Source: Foliimonas ilicis (lineage in GTDB: Bacteria; Pseudomonadota; Alphaproteobacteria; Rhizobiales; Rhizobiaceae). From it: a DNA stretch of 64,000 nt. Both the position numbers and the translations under genes were made by a program. The stretch is from contig NZ_JBDUUH010000003.1 of the NCBI RefSeq assembly GCF_039939195.1, positions 62,001 through 126,000 of the forward strand. The letters run 5' to 3'. The notes beneath the pieces were generated by a model. It saw only the letters and a list, made by a program, of their open reading frames with translations, was not told where the DNA came from and did no database searches. This document shows, in pieces, positions 42,593 to 50,582 of this stretch (its first letter is position 1; the number at the start of each line of letters is the position of its first letter).

Positions 42593-43512
42593 GTCTGGTC
42601 AGGACCAGTTTGTGCGCCATTAAAACTGGGTGTGTTGTGCAATAGCTCTTCGCGCATCGTAGAGAGAAAGTTCTCGATGATTGCGTCATCATGGGAGAGG
42701 CGAACGGCAAAGACATCCGCGATGAGAGAGGGCTCTTCAAGCGACCGGTAGACGACGTTCGGATGAGAAAGCTGGCTGACGGATTCGGGCGCAAGCGCGA
42801 TGCCGAACTCAGCGGCGACAAGACTAAGCAGAGAATAGGATTCAACCACCTGCTGTGTGATGCGCGGTACGAAACCTTGCGCAATACAGGCATTCATAAG
42901 CTCGTTCGCGAAGCGGGAATCCTTCAAGCGCAGCGAGACGTATCGTTCGTCCTTCAACCAGCGAAGTTTGATAATCCTGTGCCGGGCGAGAGGATGGTCT
43001 TTCGGCAGAACCACCACGACTTTTTCGCGCCATCCCAGTTCCAGTGTGAGATCGAGATCGTCAGGCGGACTTCTTAAAAAGCTGAGGTCGGTGCGCCGCG
43101 CCTTGAGGGCGACGATCTGCTCTCCCGGCGACATTTCATGGGTGCGCACATCGACATTGGGATAACGGGTGCTGAATGCCTTCATTATATGCGCCAGCGG
43201 GCCGATCAGCACCGAACCCGTCAGGCCGATATTCAATATACCCGAACTTCCGCTGCCGATGGATCGAGCATGTTCGGAAGCGCCGTGTACCTGTTCAAGG
43301 ATCGACCGTGCTCGCTCGAGGAAAGCCGATCCGGCACGCGTGAGGCCGACTTGCCGGCTCGAACGTTTGAAGAGATCGACGCCGAGTTCCGCTTCCAGGG
43401 ATTTTATCTGCTGACTCAAGGGCGGCTGAGAAACACCCAGTTTTTCAGCGGCCACCGTGAAGCTGAGCGCGTCGGCCACGGCGACAAAATAGCGAAGGTG
43501 CCGGAGTTCCAG
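42589..43512 (-). CDS. LysR-family transcriptional regulator with non-canonical start
   Basis: A LysR regulator next to dctA. The helix-turn-helix is clear (VAAEKLGVSQPPLSQQIKSLE), as is a full effector domain. The frame upstream of the only standard start (GTG 43479) still encodes the family's N-terminal helix, reading E-L-R-H-L-R-Y-F-V-A-V. The frame holds no ATG, GTG or TTG there. A CTG at 43512 would give an ideal 307-residue protein. Alternatively the ATG at 43525 was the start and one extra G at 43516-43517 has shifted the frame. The GTG start would delete about 11 residues of the DNA-binding domain. An LTTR-type palindrome lies immediately upstream. Confidence 0.75.
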   Translation of the reverse strand: MELRHLRYFVAVADALSFTVAAEKLGVSQPPLSQQIKSLEAELGVDLFKRSSRQVGLTRAGSAFLERARSILEQVHGASEHARSIGSGSSGILNIGLTGSVLIGPLAHIMKAFSTRYPNVDVRTHEMSPGEQIVALKARRTDLSFLRSPPDDLDLTLELGWREKVVVVLPKDHPLARHRIIKLRWLKDERYVSLRLKDSRFANELMNACIAQGFVPRITQQVVESYSLLSLVAAEFGIALAPESVSQLSHPNVVYRSLEEPSLIADVFAVRLSHDDAIIENFLSTMREELLHNTPSFNGAQTGPDQT

Positions 43513-43523
43513 AAGCCTGATCC

Positions 43524-43546
43524 ATCTATATCAAAAACATATAGAT
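43524..43546. promoter_or_regulatory. LysR-type operator palindrome
   Basis: ATCTATAT (43524-43531) and ATATAGAT (43539-43546) are perfect 8-base arms around a 7-base spacer. They include the ATC-N17-GAT ends expected of an LTTR recognition site. The site abuts the start of the LysR gene and lies in the 271-base gap to the divergent dctA, so it probably serves for autoregulation and for activation of dctA. The rest of the gap shows no gene. Confidence 0.65.
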
Positions 43547-43783
43547 AGTAACTAAAGAAATATTTGACGTCTAGATCGTATGGCCGGATTGTGCAGCCGA
43601 CATCGCTCGACGGAATATCGGCAGGGAAAAGGTTGCCGATCCTGTATGTGCATCATTGTCTCGCTCGCAATGCCAGACCGCGCCTTTTAGGTGTTGGATT
43701 CTGCCCGCAGGGGCTGAATGGGCCAAGCGCTTCAAGCTCATATATTTGGTGTTGTGAAGAAAACGGTTGATCGGGAGGATCAT

Positions 43784-45106
43784 TTGAAACGTTTTGCCAA
43801 GTCGCTTTTCGGACAAGTTGTAATCGCTCTTTTTCTGGGCATTACACTCGGTATTTTCTGGCCCGATTTCGCGGTAGCGTTGAAGCCGCTGGGGGATGGC
43901 TTCATCAAGCTCATCAAAATGATAATCGCGCCATTGGTGTTCGGCGTCGTGGTGCACGGCATCGTGGGCGCAGGCGATCTCAAGAAAGTCGGCCGCGTCG
44001 GTCTGAAATCCCTCATCTATTTCGAGGTGGTCACGACCATTGCGCTAATCCTGGGCATTATCATTGCCTACACGTTCTCACCCGGCCAGGGCATGAACGT
44101 CGATGTTAACTCGCTGGATGCGAATGCCCTTTCATCCTACACGGCAAATGCCGAGCAAGTGACCGACTCCGTCGGCTTCTTCATGAAGATCATTCCAACA
44201 ACGATCTTCAATGCCTTCACCACGGGTGACATCCTTCAGGTGCTTCTGATCGCCATCCTGTTTGGTTCCGGACTGGCGCTGATGGGTGACAAGGGGCGGC
44301 CTCTTGCCAACACGATCGAACAGGTGACTGCGGTTCTGTTCAAGATCATCGGCTTCATCGTTCGTCTCGCGCCGCTCGGCGTTCTCGGTGCGGTTGCTTT
44401 CACGGTGGGAAAGTACGGCGTCGCGTCGCTCCAGCAACTGGGCGTTCTGGTGCTCCTGTTTTACGGCGGCGTATTCTTCTTCGTATTCGTCGTGCTCGGT
44501 ACGATCCTGAAGATGGCAGGCTTCAGCATCGTCAGCCTTATCCGTTACTTCCGTGAGGAATTGGTGGTGGTTGCAGGAACGGCGTCATCCGACAGTGTGC
44601 TGCCGCAGATAATGCGCAAGCTCGAAGGGCTGGGCATCAAGGACTCGACCGTCGGCCTCGTCATACCGACTGGCTATTCCTTCAACCTGGATGCGTTCTC
44701 GCTTTACCTCACGCTTGTCGTGGTCTTCATCGCACAGGCGACGAATACCGACCTGTCGTTCGGTCACATGCTGCTGATCCTTGGTGTCGCTTTGCTGACG
44801 TCGAAAGGCGCACACGGAATTCCCGGATCAGCAATCGTCGTTCTGGCGGCAACACTCTCGGCTATTCCTGACATTCCTATGATCGGGCTGGTCCTTGTCC
44901 TGTCCGTGGATTGGTTCGTGGGTATCGTGCGGGCGCTTGGCAATCTCATCGGCAACTGCGTGGCGACCGTCGTTATCGCAACATGGGAAGGCGACATAGA
45001 CAAAGACAAAGCCCGTCGCGTTCTCGCCGGCGAGAAGGTCGCCACAACGCCTGAGATTCTCGACGAAACAACGCCAGCACTCGTCGTCAGCCCGGCCAGA
45101 AGCTAG
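43784..45106 (+). CDS. dctA: C4-dicarboxylate:cation symporter DctA
   Basis: A 440-residue member of the DAACS family with eight helices plus two re-entrant loops. The serine-rich loop appears as GTASSDSVLPQIM and the cation/substrate motif as PTGYSFNLDAFSLYL; TSKGAHGIPGSAIVVLAATL is the last signature. It imports succinate, fumarate, malate and often aspartate. The start is TTG 43784, set by GGGAGG eight bases upstream; earlier in-frame codons have no site. It is divergent from the LysR gene and is followed by a hairpin and then allE. Placement beside bhcABCD would supply C4 acids or aspartate to the same pool. Confidence 0.93.
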   Translation: MKRFAKSLFGQVVIALFLGITLGIFWPDFAVALKPLGDGFIKLIKMIIAPLVFGVVVHGIVGAGDLKKVGRVGLKSLIYFEVVTTIALILGIIIAYTFSPGQGMNVDVNSLDANALSSYTANAEQVTDSVGFFMKIIPTTIFNAFTTGDILQVLLIAILFGSGLALMGDKGRPLANTIEQVTAVLFKIIGFIVRLAPLGVLGAVAFTVGKYGVASLQQLGVLVLLFYGGVFFFVFVVLGTILKMAGFSIVSLIRYFREELVVVAGTASSDSVLPQIMRKLEGLGIKDSTVGLVIPTGYSFNLDAFSLYLTLVVVFIAQATNTDLSFGHMLLILGVALLTSKGAHGIPGSAIVVLAATLSAIPDIPMIGLVLVLSVDWFVGIVRALGNLIGNCVATVVIATWEGDIDKDKARRVLAGEKVATTPEILDETTPALVVSPARS

Positions 45107-45115
45107 GCAGCGATC

Positions 45116-45141
45116 CGGCGGCGGTAAAACTACCGCCGCCG
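45116..45141 (+). terminator. stem-loop after dctA
   Basis: An 11-bp perfect stem (45116-45126 with 45131-45141) with a 4-base loop begins ten bases after the dctA stop. A second small hairpin (CTGCC/GGCAG, 45144-45157) follows. There is no T-run, so it is a terminator-like structure. Confidence 0.6.
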
Positions 45142-45217
45142 AACTGCCGCCAGGCAGCACGCTTTGACGATCGATGATCGTCGTCTGCATTCATTTCAAA
45201 GTTTTATGGAGAAGAAA

Positions 45218-46060
45218 GTGTCGAATCCTACCTATTTCGCGCCTATCGGCGGTCATCCCTGTCAAACGGAACTGCTGACGGGCCGTGCGGTGTTCACCGA
45301 TGCCTATGCCGTGATCCCCAAGGGTACGATGCGTGACATCGTGACAAGTTTTCTGCCCTTCTGGACAAAGACACGCCTCTGGGTGCTGGCCCGTCCTCTC
45401 TCCGGTTTTGCCGAGACTTTTTCTCAATACATCATGGAAGTCGCGCCGGGTGGCGGCAGTGATCGTCCCGAACCGGACAGTGGAGTTCAGGGTGTGCTCT
45501 TTGTTCTCGATGGTGCGTTGACTCTGACCATCGAGGGAAAAACGCATGAGATGCAAGGCGGCGGCTATGCCTACATCCCGGCAGGCTCGAACTGGACGCT
45601 GAAAAACTCCAGCGGTGCTTTGACACGCTTCCATTGGGTTCGAAAAGCCTACGAAGCGGTCGAGGGCCTCGACTTTCCCGAACCGATCGTCGCCAATGAG
45701 CGAGATGTTGCGCCAACACCAATGCCGGACACTGACGGCAAATGGGCGACTACCCGCTTCGTTGATCCGGAAGACATGCGCCACGACATGCATGTGACGA
45801 TTGTAACCCTTGAGCCCGGAGCGGCGATTCCGTTCTGCGAAACCCATGTCATGGAGCATGGGCTTTACGTGCTTGAGGGAAAGGCGGTCTATCGACTGAA
45901 CAAGGACTGGGTCGAGGTTGAAGCTGGCGACTATATGTGGCTTCGCGCCTTCTGCCCGCAGGCCTGCTACGCGGGCGGTCCGGGCAAGTTTCGCTACCTT
46001 CTCTACAAGGATGTGAACCGCCATGCAGCATTTCCGTTTCGGACCGGCGCGCGTCGTTAG
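45218..46060 (+). CDS. allE: (S)-ureidoglycine aminohydrolase
   Basis: A 280-residue bicupin that matches AllE (YlbA/UGHase) along its length. The C-terminal cupin holds the manganese site in C-E-T-H-V-M-E-H-G (Glu, His, His) plus a Gln in FCPQACY, and it ends with YLLYKDVNRH. The enzyme converts (S)-ureidoglycine to (S)-ureidoglycolate and ammonia in allantoin breakdown, whose end product is glyoxylate. The start is GTG 45218 behind GGAGAAG; an ATG at 45206 is possible. No other allantoin genes are in the window. It lies directly upstream of bhcABCD, which uses glyoxylate. Confidence 0.87.
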   Translation: MSNPTYFAPIGGHPCQTELLTGRAVFTDAYAVIPKGTMRDIVTSFLPFWTKTRLWVLARPLSGFAETFSQYIMEVAPGGGSDRPEPDSGVQGVLFVLDGALTLTIEGKTHEMQGGGYAYIPAGSNWTLKNSSGALTRFHWVRKAYEAVEGLDFPEPIVANERDVAPTPMPDTDGKWATTRFVDPEDMRHDMHVTIVTLEPGAAIPFCETHVMEHGLYVLEGKAVYRLNKDWVEVEAGDYMWLRAFCPQACYAGGPGKFRYLLYKDVNRHAAFPFRTGARR

Positions 46061-46267
46061 ATGACGCGGCGCGGGTTCGCTCGGATCGAAGCTGCGCCCG
46101 GTATTTAATTTGCGCGACGGCAAGAGTCGTTGCGGTTTGAAAAATAACAACCATTTGAAATTAATACATAAAAACATTTTTCTAATAAAAAGAAAAAGTT
46201 TTTCAGAAAAATGGATTATTTCATTTTGAGCGCTTAAACTGAGTTGAATAATCCGATGGAGCGTCCA
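46061..46267. promoter_or_regulatory. AT-rich leader/promoter region of bhcABCD
   Basis: About 207 bases without a gene, and markedly more AT-rich than the flanks over the last 120. It contains a 7-base inverted repeat ATTTTTC...GAAAAAT (first arm at 46176-46182) and an imperfect GGATTATTTCA/TGAATAATCC repeat close to the start codon. These are plausible binding sites for a cycle regulator. No bhcR-type IclR gene is adjacent. Positions of the second arms are approximate. Confidence 0.4.
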
Positions 46268-47458
46268 ATGAGCTTTCAGAATCCGGTTTTCATACCTGGC
46301 CCGACGAATATGCCGGAAGAAATCCGCAACGCCTGTTCAATGCCAACCATCGACCATCGTTCGCCAGTATTTGGAAACATCCTCGCGCCTTGTCTCGAAG
46401 GGGTACGAACGGTTCTGAAATCGCGCGATGCGCATATCTTTATCTTCCCGTCCACGGGAACTGGCGGCTGGGAAACTGCGATCACAAACACGCTTTCGTC
46501 CGGGGATAAAATTCTCGCGGCACGTAACGGCATGTTCTCGCATCGCTGGATCGATATGTGCCAGCGTCACGGTCTCGACGTTGAAGTGGTTCCGGCCATC
46601 TGGGGCGAGGGCATCCCCACAGGGCGCTATGAAGAGATATTGCGGGCAGACCGCGATCATCGGATCAAAGCGGTGCTTGCCACCCACAATGAAACGGCAA
46701 CCGGTGTCAAATCCGACATCGCAGCGGTGCGACGCGCCCTCGATGCGACAGGCCATCCGGCGCTTCTATTGGTCGATGGCGTCAGCTCGATAGCCTCGAT
46801 GGATTTCCGGTTTGACGAATGGGGCGTCGATATTGCCGTCACCGGTTCGCAAAAAGGCTTCATGCTGCCGCCGGGCCTGGCGATTGTCGGCTTTTCTCAA
46901 AAGGCGATGAAAGCGGTCGAAACCGCAGGATTGCCGCGGACCTTTTTCGATGTTCGCGACATGGCCAAGAGCTACGCGAACAACGCGTTTCCCTATACGC
47001 CGCCGGTCGGCCTGATGAACGGTCTGCGGCTGTCGATCTCCATGCTGCTCGATGAGGGGTTGGAGAATGTTTTTGCCCGTCATACGCGGATAGCTGAAGG
47101 TGTTCGCGCCGCGGCTCGTGCATGGAACATGCCGCTTTGTGCTGTCTCGCCGGATCTTTATTCCGATACGGTCAGCGCCATCCGCACGCCAGACGGCTTC
47201 AACGCCACTGAAATCGTCACGCGCGCAGCCAGCCAGTATGGCATGGCTTTCGGTGTCGGGCTCGGCGATGTTGCAGGTAAAGTCTTCCGGATTGGCCATC
47301 TCGGCAGCCTGACTGACGCGATGATGCTTTCGGGTCTGGCGACGGTCGAGATGGTGATGGTCGATCTCGGCCTGCCGATCAAACTTGGCTCGGGCGTCGC
47401 CGCGGCGCAGAATGTCTACCGGCTGGGCGGCAAGATGAGCGAGAAGGCGGCAGCGTAA
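46268..47458 (+). CDS. bhcA: L-aspartate--glyoxylate aminotransferase of the beta-hydroxyaspartate cycle
   Basis: A 396-residue class V aminotransferase of the alanine-glyoxylate/serine-pyruvate type. The PLP Lys is Lys196 in VTGSQKGFMLPPG, with the PLP-binding Asp in LLVDGVSSIASMDF. In the beta-hydroxyaspartate cycle, BhcA transfers the amino group of aspartate to glyoxylate, giving glycine and oxaloacetate. The ATG at 46268 is supported by GGAG six bases upstream and gives the expected length. The assignment rests on the gene order A-B-C-D that follows without gaps; alone it would be called ureidoglycine- or alanine-glyoxylate aminotransferase. Confidence 0.88.
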   Translation: MSFQNPVFIPGPTNMPEEIRNACSMPTIDHRSPVFGNILAPCLEGVRTVLKSRDAHIFIFPSTGTGGWETAITNTLSSGDKILAARNGMFSHRWIDMCQRHGLDVEVVPAIWGEGIPTGRYEEILRADRDHRIKAVLATHNETATGVKSDIAAVRRALDATGHPALLLVDGVSSIASMDFRFDEWGVDIAVTGSQKGFMLPPGLAIVGFSQKAMKAVETAGLPRTFFDVRDMAKSYANNAFPYTPPVGLMNGLRLSISMLLDEGLENVFARHTRIAEGVRAAARAWNMPLCAVSPDLYSDTVSAIRTPDGFNATEIVTRAASQYGMAFGVGLGDVAGKVFRIGHLGSLTDAMMLSGLATVEMVMVDLGLPIKLGSGVAAAQNVYRLGGKMSEKAAA

Positions 47459-48438
47459 TGGATGCAGGCACCATGTATATTCCGACTTTTGATGATGTCA
47501 AAACGGCGCATGAGCGGGTGAAACCGTACATCCACCGCACGCCGGTCTTGCGGTCGAGCTATCTCGATAGCCTTGCCGGCGCTGAACTTTTCTTCAAATG
47601 TGAGAACTTCCAGAAGGCCGGTGCCTTCAAGGCGCGCGGCGCTTCCAATGCCGTGTTCGGTCTGAGCGATGAAGTGGCGCGCAAAGGCGTTGCCACGCAT
47701 TCGTCCGGCAATCATGCTCTGTCGCTTGCCTATGCGGCCGGACGACGCGGCATTCCGTGCCATGTGGTCATGCCGCGTACTGCGCCGCAGGCGAAGAAAG
47801 ATGCGGTCAAAGGATATGGCGGCATCATCACTGAATGCGAGCCGTCCACATCGAGCCGCGAGGAATTTTTCGCGCGCGTCCACGCTGAAACCGGCGCTGA
47901 TTTCGTCCATCCCTATAACGATCCAAGAGTGATTGCCGGGCAGGGCACATGCAGCCTGGAACTGGTCGACCAGATGAAGGATTTCGGTGGCGGGCTGGAT
48001 ATGGTCGTGGCGCCGATCGGCGGTGGCGGCATGATTTCAGGCACATGCCTGACGCTGGCTGCAATTGCTCCCGACGTGAAAGTTATTGCCGCAGAACCGG
48101 AACAGGCAGACGATGCGGCGCGCAGTTTCCGCGCCGGGCATATCATTGCAGACGACGCGCCGGAAACGGTGGCTGACGGGTTGAAAGTGCCTTTGAAGGA
48201 ACTGACCTGGCATTTCGTTTCGACCGACGTCTCCGATATTTTGACGGCCAGCGAAACCGAGATTGTCGATGCGATGAAGCTGATTTGGCAGCGCATGAAG
48301 ATCGTGATGGAGCCGAGCTCCGCCGTGCCGCTGGCTACCATTTTGAAGAACCCCGACACATTCCGCGGTAAGCGGGTTGGTGTCATTCTCACCGGCGGCA
48401 ATGTCGATCTGGCGAAGCTGCCCTGGATGCAGGCCTGA
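47458..48438 (+). CDS. bhcB: threo-3-hydroxyaspartate dehydratase (beta-hydroxyaspartate cycle)
   Basis: A 326-residue fold-type II PLP enzyme of the threonine dehydratase/serine racemase group. Lys58 in FKARGA binds PLP, SSGNHA contacts the cofactor and GGGGMISG holds the phosphate. There is no ACT regulatory domain, unlike biosynthetic threonine dehydratase. BhcB removes water from beta-hydroxyaspartate to give iminosuccinate. The start overlaps the bhcA stop by one base (TAATG). The same family includes ectoine-pathway EutB, but the flanking aldolase and aminotransferase fit the cycle instead. Confidence 0.88.
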   Translation: MDAGTMYIPTFDDVKTAHERVKPYIHRTPVLRSSYLDSLAGAELFFKCENFQKAGAFKARGASNAVFGLSDEVARKGVATHSSGNHALSLAYAAGRRGIPCHVVMPRTAPQAKKDAVKGYGGIITECEPSTSSREEFFARVHAETGADFVHPYNDPRVIAGQGTCSLELVDQMKDFGGGLDMVVAPIGGGGMISGTCLTLAAIAPDVKVIAAEPEQADDAARSFRAGHIIADDAPETVADGLKVPLKELTWHFVSTDVSDILTASETEIVDAMKLIWQRMKIVMEPSSAVPLATILKNPDTFRGKRVGVILTGGNVDLAKLPWMQA

Positions 48439-48451
48439 AGGAGAAAATCTG

Positions 48452-49615
48452 ATGAACGACATGACGAAGATCGAAAACCTCGATGTCGGTTTCGACGTTC
48501 CAGCCATTCCCGGCATGAAAGAAGCCGATATCCAGACGCCCTGCCTTGTACTCGACCTCGATGCACTGGAGCGCAATATCAAGAAGATGGGCGACATTGC
48601 CAAGAAGATGGGCGTGCGCCACCGCATTCACGGCAAGATGCATAAATCGGTCGATGTCGCCAAACTTCAGGAAGAACTTGGCGGATCGTGCGGCGTCTGC
48701 TGCCAGAAGGTTTCTGAGGCGGAAGTATTCGCGCGCGGCGGCATCAAGGACATTCTGGTGTCCAATCAGGTACGTGACCCAGCCAAGATTGACCGGCTGG
48801 CGCGACTGCCGAAATTGGGCGCGCGCACCATCGTCTGCGTCGACGATGTCGCCAATGTCGCCGATCTTTCGAAGGCTGCACAGAAGCACGGCACAGAGAT
48901 CGAATGCCTTGTCGAGATCGATTGCGGCGCAGGCCGTTGCGGTGTCGTGACTACTGAGGCGGTTGTTGAGATTGCCAAGGCAATCGATGCCGCGAAGGGT
49001 CTGAAATTCTCCGGCATTCAAGCCTATCAGGGCGCCATGCAGCATCTCGACAAATTCGAGGACCGCAAGGCGAAGATCGACATCGCGGTTGCTCAGGTTA
49101 GTGATGCGGTCGAAGCATTGAAGGCAGAGGGTCTGACTTGCGACATCGTCGGCGGCGGCGGCACCGGGTCCTATTATTTCGAGGGCACATCCGGCGTCTA
49201 CAACGAGTTGCAATGCGGTTCCTATGCATTCATGGATGCCGACTATGGTCGCATCCACGACAAGGACGGTAAGCGCATCGACGATGGCGAGTGGGAGAAC
49301 GCGCTGTTCATTCTGACCTCGGTCATGTCCCATGCAAAAACCGACAAGGCGATCTGCGATGCGGGTTTGAAGGCCCAGTCCGTCGATAGTGGTCTGCCAT
49401 TCATCTATGGCCGCGACGACGTGGAATACGTCAAATGCTCCGATGAGCACGGCGTCATCTCCGACCCAAACGGCGTCTTGAAGGTCAATGACAAGCTGAA
49501 GCTCGTTCCGGGGCATTGTGACCCAACCTGCAATGTTCACGATTGGTATGTCGGCGTTCGCAACGGCAAGGTCGAGACGCTCTGGCCGGTTTCTGCGCGC
49601 GGCAAGGCGTACTGA
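48452..49615 (+). CDS. bhcC: beta-hydroxyaspartate aldolase (D-threonine aldolase-like)
   Basis: A 387-residue fold-type III PLP enzyme of the DSD1/D-threonine aldolase family. The Schiff-base Lys is probably Lys62 in RIHGKMHK. The divalent-metal pair is the His and Asp of GHCDPTCN near the C-terminus. BhcC joins glycine and glyoxylate to form (2R,3S)-beta-hydroxyaspartate. AAGGAG precedes the ATG at 48452, 13 bases after bhcB. The length and the neighbours on both sides match the cycle's known gene order. Confidence 0.9.
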   Translation: MNDMTKIENLDVGFDVPAIPGMKEADIQTPCLVLDLDALERNIKKMGDIAKKMGVRHRIHGKMHKSVDVAKLQEELGGSCGVCCQKVSEAEVFARGGIKDILVSNQVRDPAKIDRLARLPKLGARTIVCVDDVANVADLSKAAQKHGTEIECLVEIDCGAGRCGVVTTEAVVEIAKAIDAAKGLKFSGIQAYQGAMQHLDKFEDRKAKIDIAVAQVSDAVEALKAEGLTCDIVGGGGTGSYYFEGTSGVYNELQCGSYAFMDADYGRIHDKDGKRIDDGEWENALFILTSVMSHAKTDKAICDAGLKAQSVDSGLPFIYGRDDVEYVKCSDEHGVISDPNGVLKVNDKLKLVPGHCDPTCNVHDWYVGVRNGKVETLWPVSARGKAY

Positions 49616-50580
49616 TGCTGATCGTTCCGGAGAACGAAATCGCGAATTTGATGACGCGCGAGGCTGCTTTCGAGGCTGTCGAAAAAGTCTTCGCTTCAAT
49701 GGCGGCCGGGAAAGCAAGGAACTTTCCGGTTGTCCGTGAAGCGATCGGGCATGCGGATGCGCTTTACGGGTTCAAATCCGGTTTCGACAAGGCGACGCTC
49801 GATCTCGGCCTGAAATCCGGCGGCTACTGGCCGGGCAATGCCGCGAAGGGTCTGACCAATCATCAATCGACGATTTTTCTGTTCGATGCGGATACCGGAA
49901 AATGCCGCGCCATTGTTGGCGGAAATCTGTTGACGGCATTGCGCACCGCCGCTGCCGCCGCTGTTTCGGTCGCCCATCTTGCACGACAGGATTCGAAGGT
50001 GCTGGGGATTGTCGGTGCGGGTCACCAGGCTGCGTTCCAACTGCGCGCTGTCGTGGAGCAGCGCAATTTCGAACGCGTCGTTGCGTGGAACCGCTCGCCA
50101 GAAAAGCTCGAAGGGTTGGCTAAAGTAGCTGATGAGCTAGGCCTGCCATTCGAAAGTGTTTCGCTGAAGGATCTGGCCGTGCAGGCAGATGTCATCGTGA
50201 CGATCACGTCCAGCTTTAAGCCGATTTTGATGTCGGATGGAGTGAAGCCGGGAACGCACATTGCCTGTATGGGTACGGACACCAAGGGCAAGCAGGAAGT
50301 CGATGCGGCTCTGGTTGCACGCGCGCGGCTTTTCACAGATGAAATCGCGCAGTCCGTGACGATTGGCGAATTTCAGCACGCGATTGCAGCGGGAACTATC
50401 GCGCAAACGGATATTCGCGAACTCGGTGCAGTTGTTAACGGCACGGATGCAGGTCGCAATTCCAGTGATGAAATAACCATTTTCGATGGCACCGGCGTCG
50501 GCCTTCAGGACCTTGCGGTTGCGTCTTCCGTGGTCAAACTCGCGGTCGAAAAAGGCATCGCAACCGAGGTGGATTTCTGA
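49615..50580 (+). CDS. bhcD: iminosuccinate reductase (ornithine cyclodeaminase family)
   Basis: A 321-residue member of the ornithine cyclodeaminase/mu-crystallin family: substrate-binding GFKSGFDKATLDLGLKSGGYWPGN, the G-x-G-x-Q-A nucleotide motif in GIVGAGHQAAFQLRAV, and the late FDGTGVGLQD. BhcD reduces iminosuccinate with NAD(P)H, regenerating aspartate and closing the cycle. The ATG overlaps the bhcC stop (TGATG). The gene is convergent with the GST gene, with two bases between stops. Ectoine-pathway EutC is the family alternative. Confidence 0.9.
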   Translation: MLIVPENEIANLMTREAAFEAVEKVFASMAAGKARNFPVVREAIGHADALYGFKSGFDKATLDLGLKSGGYWPGNAAKGLTNHQSTIFLFDADTGKCRAIVGGNLLTALRTAAAAAVSVAHLARQDSKVLGIVGAGHQAAFQLRAVVEQRNFERVVAWNRSPEKLEGLAKVADELGLPFESVSLKDLAVQADVIVTITSSFKPILMSDGVKPGTHIACMGTDTKGKQEVDAALVARARLFTDEIAQSVTIGEFQHAIAAGTIAQTDIRELGAVVNGTDAGRNSSDEITIFDGTGVGLQDLAVASSVVKLAVEKGIATEVDF

Positions 50581-50582
50581 GC

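Noticed and set aside
43547..43783. Sigma-54 promoter for dctA, as in rhizobia
   Set aside because: I found no convincing TGGCAC-N5-TTGC element in the gap. The neighbouring regulator is LysR-type and not the DctD-type activator that sigma-54 control would need.
47458..50580. Ectoine/hydroxyectoine degradation genes eutB and eutC
   Set aside because: The dehydratase and ornithine-cyclodeaminase-type genes match those families, but no ectoine hydrolase or deacetylase is nearby, and the flanking aminotransferase and D-threonine-aldolase-type gene complete the beta-hydroxyaspartate cycle instead.
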